Origin: a virus
Length of the DNA: 20,360 nucleotides
Strand: one strand, 5' to 3'
Virus record (IMG/VR): IMGVR_UViG_3300047381_000081
Span: 1-20,360 of that record
Positions 1 through 6,102 of this stretch are shown here, piece by piece. The translations under genes and the position numbers were made by a program. The notes beneath the pieces are model-generated. The model was given only the letters and a program-made list of their open reading frames with translations. It ran no database searches and had not been told where the DNA came from. Positions within the stretch are counted from its first letter, which is position 1, and every line of letters starts with the position of its first letter.

Positions 1-253
1 TTTTTAACATATACAAATACATCTCGTTTATTTTTTCTTCTAACTCTTTACTGTTCTGTTTGTAAGAACCTTTACCCATTTTCTTTTGTCCTTGTAAATC
101 CATCACAAGCTGAACAGGATAAGGCTTCTTTGACCACCCTCTTCCCATTGGATGTTGCTCTACAAAAAAACCTTTGTTCCAACAACCACTATACACCTTG
201 TGTCTAATACGGTTGTCTTTGTTTATCTGTTCTAACGTGTAATCGCTGCCCAT
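1..253 (-). CDS. hypothetical protein, C-terminus cut by the window edge
   Basis: The reading frame opens at ATG 253 and stays open for 84 codons to the left edge, so the C-terminus is missing. The protein starts MGSDYTLEQINKDNRIRH and is rich in Lys, Gly and aromatic residues, including GRGWSKKPYPVQLVMDLQG. I do not recognise the family. Its start overlaps the end of the 52-aa ORF at 232-390 by 22 bases, a typical overlap for this phage, which suggests co-translation. It belongs to the small-gene run transcribed from the promoter at 691-721. No catalytic motif or membrane segment is visible. Confidence 0.6.
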   Translation of the reverse strand, partial: MGSDYTLEQINKDNRIRHKVYSGCWNKGFFVEQHPMGRGWSKKPYPVQLVMDLQGQKKMGKGSYKQNSKELEEKINEMYLYMLK

Positions 254-390
254 ACTAATACTTTGTATGCTGTTAGGAATCCTGCTGCTTGTGCAGTCAT
301 CAAAATAAGTAATTGTTTTCCTGCTCTAATAAGTTCTGGTCTGTTGCGTTTAGCAAATACCATTTCTGTAAGTTCCATAAATTCTCTCAT
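232..390 (-). CDS. small hypothetical protein, 52 aa
   Basis: An ATG at 390 opens a 52-codon frame ending in TAG at 232-234. The first half is charged (MREFMELTEMVFAKRNRPEL). The second half, about residues 26-49, is hydrophobic with Ala, Leu, Ile and Val, and could be a membrane-associated helix. The start lies 20 nt downstream of the U-tract of the hairpin at 411-430, behind a shortened form of the repeated A-rich leader (AAAACAACAATTATTATG). The stop overlaps the start of the next gene. I do not recognise the family; the call rests on position, leader and overlap. Confidence 0.55.
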   Translation of the reverse strand: MREFMELTEMVFAKRNRPELIRAGKQLLILMTAQAAGFLTAYKVLVWAAITR

Positions 391-410
391 AATAATTGTT
401 GTTTTAAATT

Positions 411-430
411 AAAAGGGGCATTGCTGCCCC
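411..430 (-). terminator. intrinsic terminator hairpin
   Basis: On the minus strand, GGGGCA, loop GCAA, TGCCCC is followed directly by TTTT. The stem is 6 perfect G/C-rich base pairs. It follows the 73-aa gene ending at 441. The short T-run and the start codon only 20 nt further on suggest a leaky terminator or an attenuator for the genes to the left. Confidence 0.7.
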
Positions 431-440
431 CTGTGGTTTT

Positions 441-662
441 TTACTGAATAAAGTCAAATTCACTTACCCCTAACTTTTGCAACTTATTAATCGCTGAATT
501 AAGTGTTTTTGAAACGTGAACACATTTAGCGTTAAAAAAAATTGCCCATTCATTACGATTCATTTGAATATGCCCACTTGAACTATGTCCAAAAGCATTT
601 GTAATTTCAAAATCTAGAGCATCTCCGTTAGTTGTTACTGATTGCTTAATTAAATTTTTCAT
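441..662 (-). CDS. hypothetical protein, 73 aa
   Basis: This is a single-gene unit: a consensus promoter lies at 691-721 and a terminator at 411-430. The start codon sits in the exact leader AAAACAAACAATTATG shared with the genes starting at 5422 and 5683. The protein is small and soluble, with an N-terminal segment that looks beta-rich (about residues 14-44) and a C-terminal helix with Lys and Leu (about 50-65), ending EFDFIQ. I do not recognise the family. Its own promoter and terminator, just downstream of the terminase gene, suggest it is expressed independently of the packaging genes, perhaps early. Confidence 0.75.
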   Translation of the reverse strand: MKNLIKQSVTTNGDALDFEITNAFGHSSSGHIQMNRNEWAIFFNAKCVHVSKTLNSAINKLQKLGVSEFDFIQ

Positions 663-675
663 AATTGTTTGTTTT
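660..675 (-). repeat. repeated translation-initiation leader, copy 1
   Basis: The minus strand reads AAAACAAACAATTATG, ending in the start codon of the 73-aa gene. Identical 16-base copies precede the genes starting at 5422 and 5683, and a shortened form precedes the gene starting at 390. It contains no Shine-Dalgarno sequence. Bacteroidota genes commonly initiate from A-rich leaders, so a role in translation initiation is likely (inference). Confidence 0.65.
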
Positions 676-690
676 AATTGTTATACACTT

Positions 691-721
691 CAAAGATATA
701 AACTTTTTATTAACTACCAAA
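691..721 (-). promoter_or_regulatory. Bacteroidota-type promoter for the 73-aa gene
   Basis: The minus strand has TTTG (718-721), a 19-base spacer, then TATCTTTG (691-698). This matches the TTG / TAnnTTTG pattern described for the primary sigma factor of Bacteroidota. Transcription should start near 684, giving a leader of about 22 nt. The -33 box abuts the terminase large-subunit stop codon at 722. Confidence 0.75.
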
Positions 722-1894
722 TTAATAGATAAAATAATTTCCTTTGTGTGGGTTCTCTAATGTATCAGTCAATATGTAACGTGCAGCATCTATACAGTCA
801 GGATGTTCTCCTGTGGGTTTCTGTAAGGTGTTCCCCTCTTTGTCCTTTGCCCAAATGTAGCCTTGTAATTCCCTCTTTAGGTTCTTGCTTCTTGATGTTA
901 TATAAAGTTCGTTTTGATTCATTAGGTTGATTCCATATACTACTGAATCCCTACCCTTGCTCACAGGTGTTACTGTATGTCCATATCCTTGTAGTTCTGC
1001 AATAGACTTTGGTTCTGCTGAATCAGCTACAATAGCTTCCTTTATTCCGCTTGTTGTTAGAAACCTGCTTATATCTCTATTAAGCATTCCTTTCTTGTAT
1101 AGAACCTCATCGTAGATGTAAGCATCATTCCATTTATATAGTGCTATTAATGTTGTTGGGTCTACTGAATAACCAAAGTCCATTCCGTAGCCTAGTAGTC
1201 TAGCTTCGACAGGAACTGTATCAATCTCTTTCCAATCAGGAATACAAACGCCGTCAAGTGTTCCAATTTCTCCATCCAAATAGACTCTGCACCACGAAGC
1301 CCAATAAGTGCTTGTTTTAGCCTTTTCCTTTGCTTTTAACAGTTCATTGACTATGCTTTGGGATAAACTATCATTATCCCTATAAGTAAGCGTTATGAAG
1401 TCTGTATCGGGTTGTCCTATTAATTGCTTATCCACCCAAAACAATGCAGCAGGGTTGTAGTCTAACCATATTTGCTTGTTGGTTCTTATGGCGAGTTCTT
1501 GGTAAGCATCAAATCCTGATATAGTATTACACTCGTTCACGAACAATAAATCACGTCTACTACCTCTTAATTTTGCTGAATCGTCTGTTGAAAAGAAGTC
1601 GATGTAACTTCCACTTGTAAAAGTGTATCGCAACAAAGACTTGTTGTGTTGGCTTTCCTTATACCTATTTAAACTCTTGAGTATTTGAATAAAATCTTTG
1701 TATGCTCCACGTCTTAATGCAGGAACTGTGCCTGTTACAACAGATATAACCTCATCATTATTTTTGATTGCGTAGTCAATCAAGATAAGCAAGATGCAAA
1801 TAGTCTTACCTGCTGATGTACCACCACGTACAATCTTGACCCTGCTGTTGAGGTTTCTTAGTTTGGTAAGTGCTTCTGTTTTCTTTATCTGCAT
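722..1894 (-). CDS. terL: terminase large subunit (packaging ATPase/nuclease)
   Basis: This 390-aa protein is the DNA-packaging motor. Residues 24-31 (GGTSAGKT) form the Walker A loop, preceded by the arginine typical of terminases. Residues 116-121 (LLFVNE) form Walker B with its catalytic glutamate. The C-terminal RNase H-like nuclease starts at about residue 235 (GMDFGYSVDP), continues at AIVADSAEPK, and ends in HPDCIDAARY, giving the usual set of metal-binding acidic residues. Length and order fit the PBSX/Terminase_6C-like group. It follows the putative small subunit by 29 bases and is the last gene of the long leftward operon. Family assignment is firm; the subgroup is inferred. Confidence 0.95.
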   Translation of the reverse strand: MQIKKTEALTKLRNLNSRVKIVRGGTSAGKTICILLILIDYAIKNNDEVISVVTGTVPALRRGAYKDFIQILKSLNRYKESQHNKSLLRYTFTSGSYIDFFSTDDSAKLRGSRRDLLFVNECNTISGFDAYQELAIRTNKQIWLDYNPAALFWVDKQLIGQPDTDFITLTYRDNDSLSQSIVNELLKAKEKAKTSTYWASWCRVYLDGEIGTLDGVCIPDWKEIDTVPVEARLLGYGMDFGYSVDPTTLIALYKWNDAYIYDEVLYKKGMLNRDISRFLTTSGIKEAIVADSAEPKSIAELQGYGHTVTPVSKGRDSVVYGINLMNQNELYITSRSKNLKRELQGYIWAKDKEGNTLQKPTGEHPDCIDAARYILTDTLENPHKGNYFIY

Positions 1895-1923
1895 ATATTT
1901 TACAGATAGGGTTTAGGTTATCC

Positions 1924-2166
1924 CTAATCTATAAACAAAGGTACATCTTCGTTTATAGAGATGTCCTTAGTTTCTTTTGGTTTCCCAAGATAGTAGTTAA
2001 GATAAAGAGTAACCCATTTAATATCCCCTGACTTTACACCTTCTGCTAATGCAGCTAACGCATCATCTTCTAATGGGGATAAACGTTCTACAAGTTGTAT
2101 TTCTTCAGCCTTAGGTTTTCTACCTGCACCTGCTCTTGCACCTCCATTAAACTTCCTTTTATCCAA
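1924..2166 (-). CDS. putative terminase small subunit
   Basis: This 80-aa protein starts at TTG 2166. No ATG is available before the in-frame stop upstream. Residues 8-18 (GGARAGAGRKP) match the glycine/arginine-rich N-terminal signature common in phage terminase small subunits and related DNA-binding proteins. The rest is short and helical (LSPLEDDALAALAEGV) and ends in an acidic tail. Its position directly before the large subunit supports a role in recognising phage DNA for packaging. It is shorter than classical small subunits (about 140-180 aa) and lacks an evident oligomerisation domain, so it could instead be an unrelated small DNA-binding protein. Confidence 0.65.
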   Translation of the reverse strand: MDKRKFNGGARAGAGRKPKAEEIQLVERLSPLEDDALAALAEGVKSGDIKWVTLYLNYYLGKPKETKDISINEDVPLFID

Positions 2167-2196
2167 TTTGAAAAAGTTTGATTATTCAATATCTAT

Positions 2197-2219
2197 ATAC
2201 TAACAATAAGATTTAGTAT
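2197..2219. repeat. inverted repeat before the terminase genes
   Basis: ATACTAA (2197-2203) and TTAGTAT (2213-2219) are perfect 7-base arms around a 9-base spacer, in the 59-bp gap between the 26-aa ORF and the terminase small subunit. The stem is A/T-rich and no T-run follows, so it is not a convincing terminator. An operator or mRNA hairpin is possible. Confidence 0.35.
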
Positions 2220-2225
2220 GTTTTG

Positions 2226-2306
2226 TTAATCCTTAAAGTATTCATAGACTGCCATAGCTAACAATCCAAATGCTGTAATTACAAATAGAAGTAGTGAGTA
2301 TTCCAT
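2226..2306 (-). CDS. 26-aa single-span membrane microprotein
   Basis: ATG 2306 overlaps the stop of the DnaA-like gene as TAATG, and the frame runs 26 codons to TAA at 2226. The peptide is MEYSLLLFVITAFGLLAMAV followed by YEYFKD: one hydrophobic helix (about residues 4-20) with a charged tail, a clear membrane-insertion profile. The stop/start overlap suggests translation by re-initiation after the upstream gene. Function is unknown. It is distinct in sequence from the 28-aa microprotein at 6099-6185 but similar in plan. Confidence 0.6.
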   Translation of the reverse strand: MEYSLLLFVITAFGLLAMAVYEYFKD

Positions 2307-2767
2307 TATAGTTCTGCGTATTTAGAGTATTTATTTGTCTTGTAATATCCATTGAGAAAACTTGTTAGTCTATATAGTCTATACTTTGCTTTTTCTGCTA
2401 GTTCTATTGCATCATCTCTTTCTTGTTCTGCAACTTCCTTATATCTTATTAGCTTTTCTATGTGGGTTTCATTCTTTTTTACCTTAACCTTCTTTAGAAC
2501 TTTTCCTATGGTTTCGTATGCTGCTAATTCACGTGTATATAGATTAGGTTGTAGTTTAAAGTTTTCAAACATTCTAAATCCGTATAGTGCTGTGGCGTGG
2601 TCTTTTTTAAAAACGTCAGCTATTCTTTGTAGTGAGTAAGGTGTGTATTCTCTTGCTAATCTGTAATAGACTGCTCTTGCTAATACGTTTCTTTGTTTTC
2701 TATTGTTTTGGTGCAGGTTTGTTTTTAACTCTGCTGCTACCATTTCTGCTATATTATCTAATATCAT
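2306..2767 (-). CDS. DnaA C-terminal-domain-like DNA-binding protein
   Basis: The first two-thirds of the fold match domain IV of the replication initiator DnaA. A basic helix (RNVLARAVYYRLAREYT, residues 26-42) leads to a helix-turn-helix (SLQRIADVFKKDHATALYG, residues 45-63) carrying the DHxT signature with which DnaA contacts its box. There is no AAA+ ATPase domain, so it cannot be a full initiator. It may bind DnaA-box-like sites to start phage replication, compete with host DnaA, or act as a regulator (inference). The C-terminal part (about 90-153) is charged and helical. A GTG start at 2836 would add 23 residues but overlap the upstream gene by 83 bases; ATG 2767 overlaps by only 14 and is preferred. 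Confidence 0.75.
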   Translation of the reverse strand: MILDNIAEMVAAELKTNLHQNNRKQRNVLARAVYYRLAREYTPYSLQRIADVFKKDHATALYGFRMFENFKLQPNLYTRELAAYETIGKVLKKVKVKKNETHIEKLIRYKEVAEQERDDAIELAEKAKYRLYRLTSFLNGYYKTNKYSKYAEL

Positions 2768-2957
2768 TCTTTTTCTCTTTAATGTTTTGTATTGTATCGT
2801 ATCTTGTTTCTTTGATTGCTTTAAGGATTCCTGCACAGGCTTCGTAGTCTTCTACATCCTCGTACATCTTTAAGTAAATCTCTAGTTCTTCTAGGGGTAC
2901 ACCCTCTGCTATGTCTAGGATTGCTATCCTGTAAAACCTGTATATCTCTTTATTCAA
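2754..2957 (-). CDS. hypothetical protein, 67 aa
   Basis: The frame opens at TTG 2957, overlapping the stop of the upstream nuclease-like gene by 8 bases, and ends at 2754 inside the start region of the DnaA-like gene. The protein is acidic and helical (EGVPLEELEIYLKMYEDVED) with a basic C-terminus (KEKKNDIR). I do not recognise the family. No ATG occurs in the first 30 codons, so the TTG start is inferred from the tight overlap. Confidence 0.6.
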   Translation of the reverse strand: MNKEIYRFYRIAILDIAEGVPLEELEIYLKMYEDVEDYEACAGILKAIKETRYDTIQNIKEKKNDIR

Positions 2958-3396
2958 ATCTGATATAATCTATTGAATATTTCTCTATTAAATTTTTATT
3001 CAATAACATCCCTTTAGATGTATTAGTTTCCACATATTTATATGCAAGTGCTTTTGAATAAATACCTTGTAATTCTTTTTTATCAAACATATATGCTTCT
3101 ATGTAGTTACCTATTATCCAAGTATGGGTATTGTCTTGTCTAAATATTCCAGACTTAACAAATTTATAATTTTTTACATCTGTTTTTTCTTCGTACTCTA
3201 TATATAAATTACCTGTTTCTTGAAACCTTTTATCGTATTTTATTTCATACCCTTGCTTTGTTTCTCCAATATTATATTGGTCAAATTTATCATCTATTAT
3301 ATCTAAATGCAACTTTCTTTTTAATAATAGTTGTTCCTTAATATACTTTTCAAATGCTTTACCATCCGCAAGTTGTTTTTTGTAATATTCAGTCAT
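2950..3396 (-). CDS. putative PD-(D/E)XK-type endonuclease
   Basis: This 148-aa protein has a core compatible with a PD-(D/E)XK nuclease: helical N-terminus (KAFEKYIKEQLL), then LHLDIIDDKFDQYNIGE with candidate metal-binding aspartates at 32, 35 and 36, then YEIKYD (E51, K53) and TGNLYIEYEE. The E-x-K on a strand followed by a second strand ending in E is the usual layout. It lies 5 bases downstream of the MT-A70 methylase, the arrangement expected for a restriction enzyme beside its protective methylase, though it could also process phage DNA. The fold is inferred from motifs; substrate and activity are unknown. Confidence 0.55.
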   Translation of the reverse strand: MTEYYKKQLADGKAFEKYIKEQLLLKRKLHLDIIDDKFDQYNIGETKQGYEIKYDKRFQETGNLYIEYEEKTDVKNYKFVKSGIFRQDNTHTWIIGNYIEAYMFDKKELQGIYSKALAYKYVETNTSKGMLLNKNLIEKYSIDYIRFE

Positions 3397-3401
3397 ATTT
3401 T

Positions 3402-4406
3402 TTATAATTCATTACCCCATCCATACCAATTTTGTTTTTTAATATCCCTACAAAACAACTCTATCTTATTGCCGTAGTTATACAGTTCATCTATTATATC
3501 TAAAAACTCAATAGGCTTTTCACTATGCCTATTACTCTTTTCTATTCTTTGTACGCTGTTGTGTAGTTTTTTATTATCTGGTGTGCAATTTCCTTTTGTT
3601 GCAACTAATAGAAATTCGTGTCTTACTGAATTATAATGTCCCATATTGTGCTGAACTTTATCCCATATAAAAGATGTCTTATAATTAAAACCCCAACTAT
3701 TTATAGTTTGCAGTCCTTCTTTCAACAAAGGAGATGTAACCCATAGAAATAATACAGCATCTTTTTCTGTTATATTATTTACAGGTAAATTATATATATC
3801 ATTATTAGACATTGTTCCGTAATGTTTTTCTGCACCACCTAAATTAGGTGTATTTTGTTTATCATTATAGGACCAAGCTGGGTCTGCGTAAATTACCCTA
3901 AACTTATCTTGTGTACTATATATATCTATATATTTATCTGTAATAGGTTTTTGTTCTGTTTTTTCTTCCCACTTCTTTTGTTTTTGTGATAAGTCATACA
4001 CTTTAGCTGCTTTTAGCATTCTACTTGTAGTAAGTTCTATTCTCTTACTGCTTTCTTCTTTTGCAGTTAATATTTCTTCTTCAAATATTTCTTGTGGTAA
4101 AGAAGCTATTTTTTGAAATGCTGAACTTTGATTTCTGTTTATACCTATACTATTCAATGATAATGTGTCATCCCCTGTTACACTTCTTCCTTTTGGTAAT
4201 TCTGTTTTTAATAAACCACCCAATATTCTTTGCGTTCTCAACTTTTGTTCTGCTATTACGTTTTGTAGTTCAGCATCTTTTTTTTCTGCTTTTGCCCAAA
4301 CCTCAATAGCTTTTACTTTGTTTAAATATTCAACACCTGTTTCAATGTCTTTTATTTGTGCAAGTTGATGTTTAGCGTTATCTCTTAGTGCTAGTACGTC
4401 TGTCAT
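3402..4406 (-). CDS. MT-A70-family DNA adenine N6-methyltransferase
   Basis: This 334-aa protein ends in an MT-A70 catalytic domain. Residues 170-180 (RVIYADPAWSY) hold the catalytic tetrapeptide, here DPAW in place of the common DPPW. They are followed by EKHYGTMSNNDI, a hydrophobic strand (AVLFLWVTSP), WDKVQHNMGHYN, and a closing block with HSEKPIEF and ELFCRDIKKQNWYGWGNE. The N-terminal 140 residues form a helical region (VKAIEVWAKAEKKDAELQN) seen in other phage methylases and possibly used for DNA binding. Likely role: methylating adenine in phage DNA to evade restriction or mark it for packaging or replication. The start overlaps the preceding 43-aa ORF by 29 bases. Confidence 0.88.
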   Translation of the reverse strand: MTDVLALRDNAKHQLAQIKDIETGVEYLNKVKAIEVWAKAEKKDAELQNVIAEQKLRTQRILGGLLKTELPKGRSVTGDDTLSLNSIGINRNQSSAFQKIASLPQEIFEEEILTAKEESSKRIELTTSRMLKAAKVYDLSQKQKKWEEKTEQKPITDKYIDIYSTQDKFRVIYADPAWSYNDKQNTPNLGGAEKHYGTMSNNDIYNLPVNNITEKDAVLFLWVTSPLLKEGLQTINSWGFNYKTSFIWDKVQHNMGHYNSVRHEFLLVATKGNCTPDNKKLHNSVQRIEKSNRHSEKPIEFLDIIDELYNYGNKIELFCRDIKKQNWYGWGNEL

Positions 4407-4509
4407 TTTCTATTTTTTCTTTTATTTTATCTACTGTTTCTTTTGATACTCTTAACTTCCATTCACCATCCACAAAACAAATTTGTGCATCTATATATTT
4501 GTCCATCAT
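4378..4509 (-). CDS. small hypothetical protein, 43 aa
   Basis: ATG 4509 overlaps the exonuclease stop as ATGA. The frame runs 43 codons to TAA at 4378, ending 29 bases inside the methylase gene. The sequence begins MMDKYIDAQICFVDGEWKLR and continues as a basic helix (SKETVDKIKEKIEN). The first part could form a short beta-hairpin. I do not recognise it. The double overlap with both neighbours is the main evidence that it is translated. Confidence 0.55.
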   Translation of the reverse strand: MMDKYIDAQICFVDGEWKLRVSKETVDKIKEKIENDRRTSTKR

Positions 4510-5273
4510 AATATGCCTCTCATTACATATTGGTCAATATCATTTTCTTCTTGGAAGAAGTACTTGTAGTTGTCTACTGCTTGTTTGAATTTGTCCTCAC
4601 CTCTTGCTATAAATTCTTCTGTTGTTTCAAAGATGCCAATATCACAACTTCCTTTGTCTACCACTAAGAACTTAAAGTCTTTTGCCTTAAACATTCTCTT
4701 GTACATATAAGCCTGTAAATCGTAGCCATACTTATCTGCACTATACTTAAATGTAGAAAGGTCAGCAGAAGTCTTTAAATCAATTATGGTGTCTCCTTGT
4801 ATAATATCTGCCTTTGCTCTAAAAGGTAACCCCTCTATCATTTCTATTGCAGGAACCTCAAACTCTGATTTGTTTAGTAGTTTAAGTGCTGCTTCGTTTC
4901 TTAGTACAGCATCTGCAACTCTTTCTGCTTGGCTCTTTTCTTTGTTCAGAAATACCTCACCGTGTGCTGCTTTCGCTTCTTTGTATATCTTGGTGTTCTT
5001 GGTTGATGCTTCTACAAAGTGTAACTCATCTACTTTGTGTGGTTCTAATATCATCCAATGTACTAACTTACCCTGTGCTAATGCAGGACTGTCTGAACTA
5101 GGGTCGCCATACTTAGTTACGTTTCTGTAAGTCTTGGGTGATTTAAGAATCATCTTTAGACTACTACTGCTTAGTGCGTGTTGTCCTAAGTGTCCATAGT
5201 AAAATTCATCGTTGTACATCTCTGCAAGGATTTCTTCCTTTCCCCAATGCTCGTTGTTTAGTAGTGTAATCAT
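4506..5273 (-). CDS. RecE-like exonuclease (PD-(D/E)XK, DUF3799-type)
   Basis: This 255-aa protein matches the C-terminal nuclease domain of RecE (exodeoxyribonuclease VIII). SSSSLKMILKSPKTYR (35-50) is the usual entry helix; GKLVH (68-72) gives the conserved histidine; FRAKADI (151-157) supplies D156; DLK (165-167) supplies the D-x-K pair; YDLQAYMYKR (184-193) is the Q/Y motif. It should digest one strand of duplex DNA to expose ssDNA. With the ERF annealing protein (9511-10029) and SSB (9139-9456) this gives a complete phage recombination set, although the exonuclease is encoded about 4 kb away. The start overlaps the preceding 50-aa ORF as ATGA. Confidence 0.85.
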   Translation of the reverse strand: MITLLNNEHWGKEEILAEMYNDEFYYGHLGQHALSSSSLKMILKSPKTYRNVTKYGDPSSDSPALAQGKLVHWMILEPHKVDELHFVEASTKNTKIYKEAKAAHGEVFLNKEKSQAERVADAVLRNEAALKLLNKSEFEVPAIEMIEGLPFRAKADIIQGDTIIDLKTSADLSTFKYSADKYGYDLQAYMYKRMFKAKDFKFLVVDKGSCDIGIFETTEEFIARGEDKFKQAVDNYKYFFQEENDIDQYVMRGIL

Positions 5274-5422
5274 ATTGCTTGTCTTTTTATTTTCTCAAAT
5301 CTTGCTCGTTTAACGTGTCCATCTAAATAATTGTCAGCATTATCTAAGATGTTGTCTAATTGTTCTTCTGTGTAGTTTGAGTACTCGTACTCTACCCACC
5401 AACTTTCTTGTTCGTATATCAT
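5270..5422 (-). CDS. small hypothetical protein, 50 aa
   Basis: ATG 5422 lies at the end of an exact copy of the leader AAAACAAACAATTATG, 13 nt after the U-tract of the terminator hairpin at 5436-5457. The frame ends in TGA at 5270, sharing ATGA with the RecE-like exonuclease start. The protein begins MIYEQESWWVEYEYSNYTEE, acidic and rich in Trp and Tyr, and ends in a basic helix (KRARFEKIKRQ). I do not recognise it. The overlap implies coupled translation with the exonuclease, so it may be a regulator or partner of that enzyme (inference). Confidence 0.65.
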   Translation of the reverse strand: MIYEQESWWVEYEYSNYTEEQLDNILDNADNYLDGHVKRARFEKIKRQAI

Positions 5423-5435
5423 AATTGTTTGTTTT
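5420..5435 (-). repeat. repeated translation-initiation leader, copy 2
   Basis: Exact copy of AAAACAAACAATTATG on the minus strand, ending in the start codon of the 50-aa gene. It directly continues the T-run of the upstream terminator, so terminator and leader form one compact module. Confidence 0.65.
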
Positions 5436-5457
5436 AAAAAAGGGGGATTTCTCCCCC
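5436..5457 (-). terminator. intrinsic terminator hairpin
   Basis: On the minus strand, GGGGGA, loop GAAA, TCCCCC and then TTTTTT. A perfect 6-bp G/C stem with a GAAA tetraloop and a six-T tract is a textbook intrinsic terminator. It follows the 71-aa gene ending at 5468. The next start codon is 13 nt beyond the tract, so downstream genes depend on read-through or on a promoter I cannot see. Confidence 0.8.
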
Positions 5458-5467
5458 TGTGATTGTG

Positions 5468-5683
5468 TTAGTTAAATAACTTATCTTCTGTCGAATCCAT
5501 AAGATACTCTACTTCCGATTTAAAAAAAGAAAATTCAGTTCTAATAGTTCCACAATCTTCTAGCGATTTTAACGCTGTGCCTTTCTTATAAGCACCTCTA
5601 CCTTCAGTAAGTTCTAAGAACCTTTCTTCGCTAATCTTAAACCATCTTGGCTCATCAGCGTAACATTGATAAACATTTTGCAT
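5468..5683 (-). CDS. hypothetical protein, 71 aa
   Basis: The start codon lies in an exact copy of the leader AAAACAAACAATTATG, and the gene is closed by a strong terminator at 5436-5457. The protein is acidic and soluble: MQNVYQCYADEPRWFKISEE, then a turn-rich basic patch (GRGAYKKGTALK) and an acidic helix near the C-terminus (SEVEYLMDSTEDKLF). I do not recognise the family. It resembles the 73-aa gene at 441-662 in size, leader and terminator, but the sequences are not similar. The 57-bp gap upstream may hold a promoter: it shares GTTTATATC with the consensus promoter at 691-721, but I find no clear TAnnTTTG. Confidence 0.72.
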   Translation of the reverse strand: MQNVYQCYADEPRWFKISEERFLELTEGRGAYKKGTALKSLEDCGTIRTEFSFFKSEVEYLMDSTEDKLFN

Positions 5684-5696
5684 AATTGTTTGTTTT
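5681..5696 (-). repeat. repeated translation-initiation leader, copy 3
   Basis: Third exact copy of AAAACAAACAATTATG on the minus strand, ending in the start codon of the 71-aa gene. Unlike copy 2 it has no terminator hairpin immediately upstream. Confidence 0.65.
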
Positions 5697-5740
5697 ATTA
5701 TTATGATGCTAATTACGTAAACATTTTTGATATAAACAAG

Positions 5741-5860
5741 TTATTCACTATCTTTTTTTTCTACACCTTCTAATTTTTCCAATCTAAGAATGACAGCAAC
5801 TAATACTTTTTCCATATTAGCTACCCTGTTTCTCATCTGTATTAATTCGCTTTCTTTCAT
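5741..5860 (-). CDS. small coiled-coil protein, 39 aa
   Basis: ATG 5860 overlaps the stop of the MazG-like gene as ATGA, and the frame runs 39 codons to TAA at 5741. The peptide (MKESELIQMRNRVANMEKVL, then VAVILRLEKLEGVEKKDSE) has a heptad-like pattern of hydrophobic residues over about residues 6-31, compatible with a short coiled coil. Function is unknown. It ends the operon segment that runs leftward from the helicase, before the independent 71-aa gene. Confidence 0.58.
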   Translation of the reverse strand: MKESELIQMRNRVANMEKVLVAVILRLEKLEGVEKKDSE

Positions 5861-6102
5861 TTCTGCTGTTTAAGTTTCTCAATGTATAGTGTAGCATCCA
5901 TCAGTTCCTCTTGTAGGTGGTTTAAGAAGGCATAGAATCCATCTGGGTTGTCTTGTAATGTTGTGTTATACTTTTGTATTCCTAGTTCACTACGTTGTCT
6001 GTATTTGCTTATTACATCATCTACTATCTTGTCTGTCTGTCTAAGGTCGACAGGAATAGTGCTGTCTGCATTCTCAAAATACTTTGTTACTGTATCACTC
6101 AT
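5857..6102 (-). CDS. putative MazG-like all-alpha NTP pyrophosphohydrolase, 81 aa
   Basis: This short helical protein contains KYRQRSELGIQKYNTTL followed by FLNHLQEELMDATLYIEKL. The EELMDA block (65-70) after a helix resembles the first acidic motif of MazG-type nucleotide pyrophosphohydrolases, which remove NTPs or dNTPs and are common in phages. The second acidic motif (ExxD) is not obvious in so short a protein, so activity is uncertain and it may need to oligomerise. It overlaps the preceding 28-aa ORF as ATGA. A different helical phage protein is the main alternative. Confidence 0.5.
   Translation of the reverse strand: MSDTVTKYFENADSTIPVDLRQTDKIVDDVISKYRQRSELGIQKYNTTLQDNPDGFYAFLNHLQEELMDATLYIEKLKQQK

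Noticed and set aside
2768-2836. Upstream GTG start for the DnaA-like gene
   Set aside because: It would overlap the preceding gene by 83 bases and adds only a low-complexity basic extension; ATG 2767 fits better.
4786-5130. 114-aa plus-strand ORF
   Set aside because: Antisense to the RecE-like exonuclease, with no promoter or leader on the plus strand.
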